A DNA stretch of 21,314 bases from an uncultured Odoribacter sp. (lineage in GTDB: Bacteria; Bacteroidota; Bacteroidia; Bacteroidales; Marinifilaceae), in NCBI GenBank assembly GCA_900548135.1, contig URJC01000007.1:1-21314 (forward strand), read 5' to 3'. Below are positions 15,789 to 21,314 of this stretch, in pieces (position 1 is the first letter of the stretch; the number at the start of each line of letters is the position of its first letter). The notes below the pieces were generated by a model that saw nothing but the letters and a program-made list of their open reading frames with translations, did no database searches and was not told the origin of the DNA. The position numbers and the translations under genes were made by a program.

Positions 15789-15975
15789 ACTTTCTTCTGA
15801 TCAGGAAAAACCAAGCTTAGTGCTTGTTGATGGTAAGAAGTATGATGGTAAAAAAATTACACCCGATGAGGTGAGAAGTCTGGAAGCCATAAAAGATAAG
15901 ACTGCGGTAACTATTTATGGAAAACAGGGAGAAAATGGGGTGATCATCGTTACGACCAAAAAAGCAAAGGAATAG
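15747..15975 (+). pseudogene. Displaced C-terminal part of the BlaR1-like sensor (second plug-like repeat)
   Basis: In the +1 frame relative to the sensor, the sequence encodes TLTTAMLQELLAGKL, then PSLVLVDGKKYDGKKITPDE, and ends GENGVIIVTTKKAKE. This is a second copy of the plug-like repeat that closes the upstream frame: compare LVLVDGKK with LIILNGKR, and GVIIVTTK with GAVIIDTK. The stop at 15973-15975 sits in the terminator stem, so this is the natural 3' end of the transcription unit. The same frame is open back to an ATG at 15658, and an internal ATG at 15763 could give a 70-residue peptide. I think a separate gene is less likely than a frameshifted tail. Confidence 0.75.
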
Positions 15976-16004
15976 TAAAAGGGGAATTTTCCCCTTTTAC
16001 TATT
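15971..16004. terminator. Bidirectional terminator between the BlaR1-like and DUF4252 genes
   Basis: The 16-base arms AATAGTAAAAGGGGAA (15971-15986) and TTCCCCTTTTACTATT (15989-16004) are exact reverse complements with a two-base centre. Each arm contains a TAG stop codon of one of the two convergent frames (15973-15975 plus; 16000-16002 minus). Short U-rich tails follow on both sides. Confidence 0.88.
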
Positions 16005-17235
16005 TTGTATTAATAATTATTTCGGCATTCGGGTAGTATCCCACTTCTTTTTCAATCTGACTGATAGGACGGATTTGCAATATGTCCGAAGGATCAATGT
16101 CAAAAGATGAGGCTAAGCGACCGTCTATCACCAGAAGTGGTTCCTGGACTTTGTCCAGATTGAATTTATATTCCTGATTATCATAATTGAATGTGATAAT
16201 CCCGTTTTGATAACTATTGAAACTACCTAATTTGTTTTGGGAAGTAATGAATAGGTAAGTTTTCTTTATGTCTTCCCTGGATGGAATCATGTTAACGTTT
16301 CTGATTTTATCAGGCATTTGAATGTTGTTTTTAGGGGCTTGTTTGCCATCGATGATATAAGTGATATCTGAATTTTTGGAGTCGATCTTTAATTTTGTTT
16401 TCCCGTTTTCTTCTGTGATTTGAATAGAATTACTACTAATCTGATTACCATCTCCGAAAGATTGGAAGAATTGTTCCATTTTCTGACTGTGCCCGTTGTG
16501 CTTCATCAGTTCTTGCGGTTCAAAATCGTCAAACATATTAAATAACTGATCAAATTGTCCGAATGGGAATATAAAATTGTTTTTCCGGGCAATAGAGTCT
16601 GGTGGATTTCCGAAGAAATTTTCAAAGAATCCGCCCCATCCATCGTCAGCCATTAATCTGTTTCTCATGTTTTGTATGGCTTCCATGGTTTCGCGCATCT
16701 CTTTGGGAGATACTTCATTTTGCTGGGAGGATAAAACGGAGAGAGAAGAGAGGCCATTTAAGTTTAGGGCTCTGGATAATAAGGCTATCCGGTCTAACTG
16801 AATTTCTCCCCGCAACTCTATGATATCGGTTTGTTCAGGAGACTGATCCCATACTACCAGATCGGTGACTTTGCCGTTTTTATTGGTTGTGTAGATCAAT
16901 TGTTTTTCAACACCATCACTTTTACTTTTTACTAATTTGTATTTATCCGTATTACTCAGTATTCCATGGAATTGGGCCAGGATCTTATCGTACAGTTCAG
17001 GTTTACAGGTTTCAACATCTAAATTCAGGATATTGACTTCGTCCAGTTTTTGTAGCATTTCTTTAATTTCAGGTGTCAGGTTCTCCCGTTGATAAAGCCC
17101 GTAAAGGTTTTTGTCTAGTTGAGTCACTGTTACTCCCGCTTTTTCATGGTATTTGGACATTTGTTTCCCTAATTGTGCATTAACACAGAAAGGGAATAAG
17201 GTGCCTGCCAGTAGAATGATTACTAACTTTTTCAT
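16000..17235 (-). CDS. DUF4252-containing exported protein, long form
   Basis: The protein has a signal peptide (MKKLVIILLAGTLFPFCVNA, cut before Q) and then an N-terminal region like DUF4252: MSKYHEKAGVTVTQLDKNLYGLY, then an LNLDVE block and an LVVWDQSPEQTDIIELRGEI strand pair. DUF4252 proteins are usually near 170-200 residues. This one has 411, with a middle rich in Asn, Gln, Phe and Gly (about 200-280) and a C-terminus resembling a receptor plug (EPLLVIDGRLA, ending NAEIIINTK). I start at ATG 17235; an in-frame ATG at 17241 is possible. It is the third gene of an ECF sigma/anti-sigma operon, the usual setting for DUF4252, so it may act in or be controlled by that envelope response. Its biochemical role is unknown. 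Confidence 0.8.
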   Translation of the reverse strand: MKKLVIILLAGTLFPFCVNAQLGKQMSKYHEKAGVTVTQLDKNLYGLYQRENLTPEIKEMLQKLDEVNILNLDVETCKPELYDKILAQFHGILSNTDKYKLVKSKSDGVEKQLIYTTNKNGKVTDLVVWDQSPEQTDIIELRGEIQLDRIALLSRALNLNGLSSLSVLSSQQNEVSPKEMRETMEAIQNMRNRLMADDGWGGFFENFFGNPPDSIARKNNFIFPFGQFDQLFNMFDDFEPQELMKHNGHSQKMEQFFQSFGDGNQISSNSIQITEENGKTKLKIDSKNSDITYIIDGKQAPKNNIQMPDKIRNVNMIPSREDIKKTYLFITSQNKLGSFNSYQNGIITFNYDNQEYKFNLDKVQEPLLVIDGRLASSFDIDPSDILQIRPISQIEKEVGYYPNAEIIINTK

Positions 17236-17278
17236 ATACATTACGACTTTAGTTGTTTGTTATTTATATAGATCAGGA

Positions 17279-17716
17279 TTATTCAATTTCAATGATTAGC
17301 CGGTTATCTTCGTATACGACTTTTTGGGAGGGGGAAGGAGTTTCTTCCAACGCACTTCCCAATACCCGGAGGGCATTTTCAAAGCGTTGTTTTTTCAGGT
17401 TGTCGGATAATTGCAGACAGGTGTTTTGAGAATGTGGTATTAAGCTTCGGATAGAAAAAAACAATAGAAGCAGGGCAGCAATACTGCCCGCTGTGATCCA
17501 ATAGGAGTGAATCCTGCGGTTTCTTTGGCTGTGGATACGGGTCTGTATTTTCTCTGTCAGTCCCATTGGTAATTCCTCTTTCCGGGCTTGAAAGGCCAGC
17601 ATGGGATCGTCCGGAAGATTTCCGCTACGGAAAGAGGTTTTCAGCATCCGTTCTTCTTCCAGCGTTGTCTCTCCCCGGTAGTATCGTTTTAATATATTGT
17701 GTTCCTGTGCATTCAT
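17279..17716 (-). CDS. Single-pass membrane anti-sigma factor (putative)
   Basis: This 145-residue protein starts NILKRYYRGETTLEEERMLKTSF (7-29), the short helical N-terminus common to Bacteroidetes anti-sigma proteins encoded after ECF sigma genes. A single membrane segment spans about 72-93 (WITAGSIAALLLLFFSIRSLI), leaving a small C-terminal part of about 50 residues outside. No zinc-binding anti-sigma motif is visible. It lies 21 bases after the sigma gene and 43 before the DUF4252 gene, so it is probably cotranscribed. The assignment rests on the N-terminal pattern, topology and position rather than on a strong domain. Confidence 0.78.
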   Translation of the reverse strand: MNAQEHNILKRYYRGETTLEEERMLKTSFRSGNLPDDPMLAFQARKEELPMGLTEKIQTRIHSQRNRRIHSYWITAGSIAALLLLFFSIRSLIPHSQNTCLQLSDNLKKQRFENALRVLGSALEETPSPSQKVVYEDNRLIIEIE

Positions 17717-17737
17717 AGGGTTGATTTTAGTTTGGTA

Positions 17738-18253
17738 TTAACTTTCGAATCTTGATATTTGATATTTTTTTATCAATATTTCTTTTACTTTGGATCGTCC
17801 TCTGGACAGTAATACCCGGATATTATTTAAACCTAAACCTGTGATTTGTGCAATTTCGTCGAATTCCATTTCTTCCAGTTCCCGGAGTATCATCACTTCC
17901 CGTTGGTTATCCGGTAAAGTATCGATGATTTGCCTGACTGCTTGGGCTACATCCTGGGATTCAATCCGGGATAACAGGTCCAGGTCATAACCTCCATTTT
18001 GTATAACTTCTTCTTCGTTGTATGCCGGCTTGCATTTTTTCAGCCAGTCCAGGCAAAGGTTGCGGGTGATTTTCAGTGCCCAGGCCTTCGGATTTTTGAT
18101 TTGCTTCAGGTCTTTACGCTGATCCCACAATTTAATCATGACATCTTGTGTAATATCCGCAGAATCTTCGGAATTTCCGGTCATATTCAGTGCAAATGAA
18201 TACACTGGCCTGGCCAGCGGCATAATCTTATGATTAAATTCTTTCTCTGTCAT
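17738..18253 (-). CDS. ECF-type RNA polymerase sigma-70 factor
   Basis: This 171-residue sigma factor contains only regions 2 and 4. Region 2 is about 12-75, with YSFALNMTGNSEDSADITQDVMIKLW as the core-binding part and NPKAWALKITRNLCLDWLKK as regions 2.3-2.4. Region 4 is about 105-160, with LPDNQREVMILRELEEMEFDEIAQ followed by the recognition helix GLNNIRVLLSRGRSKV. The length is normal. It directs transcription of a small regulon in response to an envelope signal, controlled by the membrane protein encoded next. A perfect 16-bp palindrome lies 90 bases upstream. No clear housekeeping promoter was seen. Confidence 0.94.
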   Translation of the reverse strand: MTEKEFNHKIMPLARPVYSFALNMTGNSEDSADITQDVMIKLWDQRKDLKQIKNPKAWALKITRNLCLDWLKKCKPAYNEEEVIQNGGYDLDLLSRIESQDVAQAVRQIIDTLPDNQREVMILRELEEMEFDEIAQITGLGLNNIRVLLSRGRSKVKEILIKKYQISRFES

Positions 18254-18342
18254 TACACAATTAAGACGAATGAAAATGTATTTTATTACAAGGAATGATG
18301 GAATAATTTGATAAAAATGATGAGAGTAGCCATTTGACGCTT

Positions 18343-18358
18343 GTTTGTTTAAACAAAC
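18343..18358. promoter_or_regulatory. Perfect 16-bp palindrome, candidate operator
   Basis: GTTTGTTTAAACAAAC reads the same on both strands. It lies 90 bases upstream of the sigma-factor ATG. It looks like a dimeric regulator site, but the cognate regulator is not in the window. Confidence 0.5.
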
Positions 18359-18406
18359 TTACGCAAAAACGTTGGAAATGCCGAATAGAAAGGGATAAAT
18401 ATCCGG

Positions 18407-18460
18407 GTTGGCCGACTTAAATGTCCGTGACGGGCAACTCAACACAATAAGTCGGTCAAC
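18407..18460. repeat. 13-bp near-perfect inverted repeat with alternative stems
   Basis: GTTGGCCGACTTA (18407-18419) and TAAGTCGGTCAAC (18448-18460) pair with a single G-U in plus-strand RNA. The loop contains GGCAAC (18433-18438), which could instead pair with GTTGCC (18473-18478) just outside. The pairing is better in plus-strand than in minus-strand RNA. Confidence 0.5.
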
Positions 18461-18531
18461 TTTGAAAATCGGGTTGCCTAACCTTCCGTTCTTGGGCAGA
18501 CAATAAAAGAGGGCCTTTACATAAACAAATA

Positions 18532-21314
18532 TTACCGATCGGTATTTTCCTGGCGTATAGGTAAATTTTCATCGTTGTTCTTTTTCTTGCGGGTGAATCT
18601 TTCGTGTAAGCTTTCCATCATGAGATAGAAATTAGGTATAAAGAGTGTCCCGACAAGTGAGGTCATCAACATGCCGGCAAATACGGCAATTCCCAGAGAG
18701 ATACGGCTAGCAGCACCTGCTCCGGTGGAAATGACCAGGGGAAGTGTACCCAGGATGAAGGCAAAGGAAGTCATTAGGATCGGACGAAGACGTACGCGGC
18801 CTCCTTCTATTGCAGATTCTTCAATAGATTTACCTGCAGCCCGGTAATCCCGTGCAAATTCAACAATCAAAATGGCATTTTTGGCAGCCAGGGCTATTAG
18901 TAGGACAACACCGATTTGAGTATAGACACTAATAGGCAGATCCATAACAATCACTCCAATAACTACTCCTAATAAGGCAATAGGTAAACCCATGATGACT
19001 GCAAACGGATCTGTCCAGCTTTCATATTGTGCTGCCAGAATCAGAAAAGCAACAACAATGGCCAGGATAAAAACAATAGAAGTGGTAGAGCTGGCGTTTT
19101 CTTCCTGATAGGCCATTGAAGTCCATTCGTAACCGAAGTTGTGTCCGGCTTTGTCCTGGATCAGGCGGGTCATGATATCCAGAGCTTCGCCTGAACTGTA
19201 GCCGTCAGCTGCATTCCCTGAGATCAGGGAAGCAATATAGGTATTGTATTTGGTGAGGCTTTCCGGCCCCAGGCGGGTTTCAATTGTTGTGAAAGCTGAC
19301 ATAGGAATCATATCTCCGTGGCTATTGCGGACATTGAGCAAACGGAGATCATTGATGGTTGACCGGCTATTCGGGTCGCCTTCGACCTTTACTTGATAAG
19401 TACGGCCGAATTTGACGAAATTGTTGACATAGGTTGATCCTAAAAAGGTACCGATTGTATTGAAGACTTCACCTAATGAGATTTGCATTAATTCCACCTT
19501 GTTTCGGTCGATATTGAGGTAATATTGCGGAACATTGGCACTAAACATGGATTGTACGGTGCTTAATCCCGCGGTCTGATTACCGGTTAACATAAGTTCA
19601 TCTGTTATTTCTTGTAATTTTTGCGGACCATAACTGTTGATATCTTCGATCATCACTTCGAAACCGCTACTTTGACCCAATCCCGGAATTGCCGGAGGGA
19701 GTACTGCAAATGTCTGGGCTTCAGGAATTTTTTCATAAGCCATGCCGTTGAATGCATTTACCAGAGATTGGGCGCTTTCTTTGGGAGATTTGCGTTGGTT
19801 CCAGTTTTTTAAGATGACAAATAGGGTACCTGCATTGGAGGAATTGGCTCCACTCATCATTGAAAAACCGTTGATAGTGATATAAGTTTCCACTCCCTCT
19901 AGTTCATTCAGAATGGCAGATGCTTTTTGTAAAGCTTTGGCAGTCTGACTCGTAGAGGCTCCATCTTGTAATTGCATGAAAGCTATGAAGTAACCCTGAT
20001 CTTCTTCAGGTAAGAAGGTGCGGGGCCATTTGATGAATCCCCAGAAAGCCAGAGCCGAGAGAATCAGGAAAACTATAAAGGTCATTACCGATTTATGCAT
20101 AAAATGGGTGATAGTCCAGGTATAGCCCTGGTTGGTTTTTTCAAAAAGACGATTAAAAGCTTTGAACAAGAAAAATTTTACAGGCTGGTTGGGGTTTAGG
20201 AAAAGTGCACATAATGCCGGACTAAGAGTTAAAGCATTAAAGCCACTAATGACTGTTGAAACAGCAATAGTTAATGCAAATTGTTTATACAATTGTCCTG
20301 TGATTCCCCCTATGAAAGCGGTGGGGATAAAAACAGCTAATAATACCAGTACAATACCTACCACTGCCCCTGATACTTCTTTCATTGCTTGGATAACTGC
20401 TTCTTTAATGGTGGCGTATTTGCCTGTTTCTATAAGCCGGTAACTGTTTTCTACAATAATGATGGCATCATCTACAACTAACCCGATGGCCAATACCAAT
20501 CCGAAAAGAGTAAGCGTATTGATAGAGAACCCCATAAAAGCCATGAAGGTAAAAGTGCCGATTAAAGATACCGGGATGGTAATTAGAGGTATTAACATAG
20601 CCCGCCAGTTTTGCAGGAAGATCAGAATAACGAGTAAAACCAGTATAAAGGCGGTAATCAAAGTTTCGTAAATGCCTGAGATGGATGCTTGGATAAATTC
20701 GGTCGTATCCAGGGTGATACTATATTTTACACCATCGGGGAAATAAGTAGCTAGCCGGCTCATTTCCTTTTTTACTCGTTGAGATACATTAAGGGCATTG
20801 GCTCCTGGTAGTTGATACACTGCAATTGCAGCGACGGCTTTTCCGGCTAACGAGGCTGTCGTACTGTAACTTTCTCGTCCAAGTTCGATAGAAGCCAAAT
20901 CGCGGATACGTAAATATTTCCCGTCAGGTAGTGCTTTTACGATAATATTACCGAATTCTTCTTCGTTCACCAAAAGGCCTTTTGTCTCTAAAGTATACTG
21001 ATAAGCTTCCTTATGCGTCAGGGGTTCGGAACCTACACTTCCGGCGGTGACTTGTATATTCTGGCCTTCGATGGCTGATACGATATCTGCTGGTGTGATA
21101 TTGCGGATTGCTAGTTGGTCGGGATCGAGCCAGATGCGCATACTGTATTTTCCCATGCCGAATAATCCCACATTTCCAACTCCCTTTACCCGTCCAAGTT
21201 CATTGGTGATATTCAGTGCTGCATAGTTGGACAAAAATAAAGCGTCGTATTCGGGGTTGTCAGAGGTTAGGGAAAGGAATAATACCACATTGGTGGATTC
21301 TTTGGTTGTGGTAA
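18532..21314 (-). CDS. RND multidrug efflux transporter, HAE1/AcrB type (N-terminus beyond window)
   Basis: The frame is open from the right edge (21314) to the stop at 18532, about 926 residues, and corresponds to AcrB from about residue 130 to the end, so roughly 130 N-terminal residues are missing. It forms the trimeric inner-membrane pump of a tripartite exporter driven by protons. The proton-relay residues are present: [12 protein letters not shown] (the Asp pair matching AcrB D407/D408) and [16 protein letters not shown] (matching K940). Porter-domain blocks include [18 protein letters not shown] and GGNSGS-free PN/PC regions of normal spacing, and [23 protein letters not shown] is typical of the last helices. 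The short C-terminal tail is Lys/Asn-rich. The membrane-fusion partner, if adjacent, would lie to the right; no outer-membrane channel gene follows it on the left. Confidence 0.95.
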   Translation of the reverse strand, partial: TTTKESTNVVLFLSLTSDNPEYDALFLSNYAALNITNELGRVKGVGNVGLFGMGKYSMRIWLDPDQLAIRNITPADIVSAIEGQNIQVTAGSVGSEPLTHKEAYQYTLETKGLLVNEEEFGNIIVKALPDGKYLRIRDLASIELGRESYSTTASLAGKAVAAIAVYQLPGANALNVSQRVKKEMSRLATYFPDGVKYSITLDTTEFIQASISGIYETLITAFILVLLVILIFLQNWRAMLIPLITIPVSLIGTFTFMAFMGFSINTLTLFGLVLAIGLVVDDAIIIVENSYRLIETGKYATIKEAVIQAMKEVSGAVVGIVLVLLAVFIPTAFIGGITGQLYKQFALTIAVSTVISGFNALTLSPALCALFLNPNQPVKFFLFKAFNRLFEKTNQGYTWTITHFMHKSVMTFIVFLILSALAFWGFIKWPRTFLPEEDQGYFIAFMQLQDGASTSQTAKALQKASAILNELEGVETYITINGFSMMSGANSSNAGTLFVILKNWNQRKSPKESAQSLVNAFNGMAYEKIPEAQTFAVLPPAIPGLGQSSGFEVMIEDINSYGPQKLQEITDELMLTGNQTAGLSTVQSMFSANVPQYYLNIDRNKVELMQISLGEVFNTIGTFLGSTYVNNFVKFGRTYQVKVEGDPNSRSTINDLRLLNVRNSHGDMIPMSAFTTIETRLGPESLTKYNTYIASLISGNAADGYSSGEALDIMTRLIQDKAGHNFGYEWTSMAYQEENASSTTSIVFILAIVVAFLILAAQYESWTDPFAVIMGLPIALLGVVIGVIVMDLPISVYTQIGVVLLIALAAKNAILIVEFARDYRAAGKSIEESAIEGGRVRLRPILMTSFAFILGTLPLVISTGAGAASRISLGIAVFAGMLMTSLVGTLFIPNFYLMMESLHERFTRKKKNNDENLPIRQENTDR

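Larger units (their letters stand above)
18254..18531. other. Gene-free spacer with palindrome and inverted repeat
   Basis: This 278-base stretch lies between the 3' end of the RND gene and the start of the sigma gene. No coding frame of merit is present. It holds the 16-bp palindrome at 18343-18358 and the structured inverted repeat at 18407-18460 (both listed). No canonical terminator with a U run was found for the RND operon. Confidence 0.65.

Noticed and set aside
13364..15975. BlaI/BlaR1 pair as a beta-lactam resistance locus
   Set aside because: No beta-lactamase or PBP2a-like gene is in the window, and such pairs in Bacteroidetes often regulate other functions.

Overview
The window looks like chromosomal DNA of a gut-type Bacteroidales bacterium. 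The grounds are low-to-moderate GC, AT-rich spacers, Bacteroidetes-style promoters (-7 box TAnnTTTG, once with a -33 TTTG), weak Shine-Dalgarno signals, and gene families typical of the phylum: S46 dipeptidyl-peptidase, NagB/LmbE fusion, DUF4252, six-bladed beta-propeller lipoprotein, and BlaR1 joined to TonB. An Odoribacter- or Bacteroides-like genus would fit, but the sequence alone does not settle it. I saw no tRNA, rRNA, CRISPR array, insertion sequence or phage gene.

Region 1 (1-5640, minus strand) is a sugar-catabolism locus. A ROK-family repressor is followed, in transcription order, by an MFS (ACS-type) transporter, a YhcH/YiaL-family protein, a creatininase-family amidohydrolase and a large protein with a NagB-like deaminase domain fused to a PIG-L/LmbE deacetylase domain. 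The last gene runs off the left edge. The four enzyme/transport genes are 9-16 bases apart and read as one operon. The 165-base leader before the transporter has a -7 box and a striking 13-bp inverted repeat. Together the genes suggest uptake and de-N-acylation/deamination of an amino sugar or sialic-acid-like compound; the exact substrate is not evident.

Region 2 (5640-12210) holds amino-acid and housekeeping genes: glutamate dehydrogenase (plus), 23S rRNA/tRNA methyltransferase RlmN (minus, convergent, sharing a terminator), a secreted DPP7-like S46 dipeptidyl-peptidase (plus), and branched-chain aminotransferase (plus) 35 bases behind it. The peptidase, aminotransferase and glutamate dehydrogenase form a plausible peptide-to-keto-acid set.

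Region 3 (12200-18255) is regulatory and envelope-related: an orphan beta-propeller lipoprotein (minus); a BlaI/BlaR1-like pair (plus) whose promoter carries two tandem palindromic operators and whose sensor gene is interrupted near its 3' end by an apparent one-base frameshift at a run of six G; and a convergent operon of ECF sigma factor, membrane anti-sigma factor and long DUF4252 protein (minus).

Region 4 (18254-21314) begins with a gene-free stretch holding a perfect 16-bp palindrome and a larger inverted repeat, then an RND (HAE1/AcrB-type) efflux pump whose N-terminus lies beyond the right edge.
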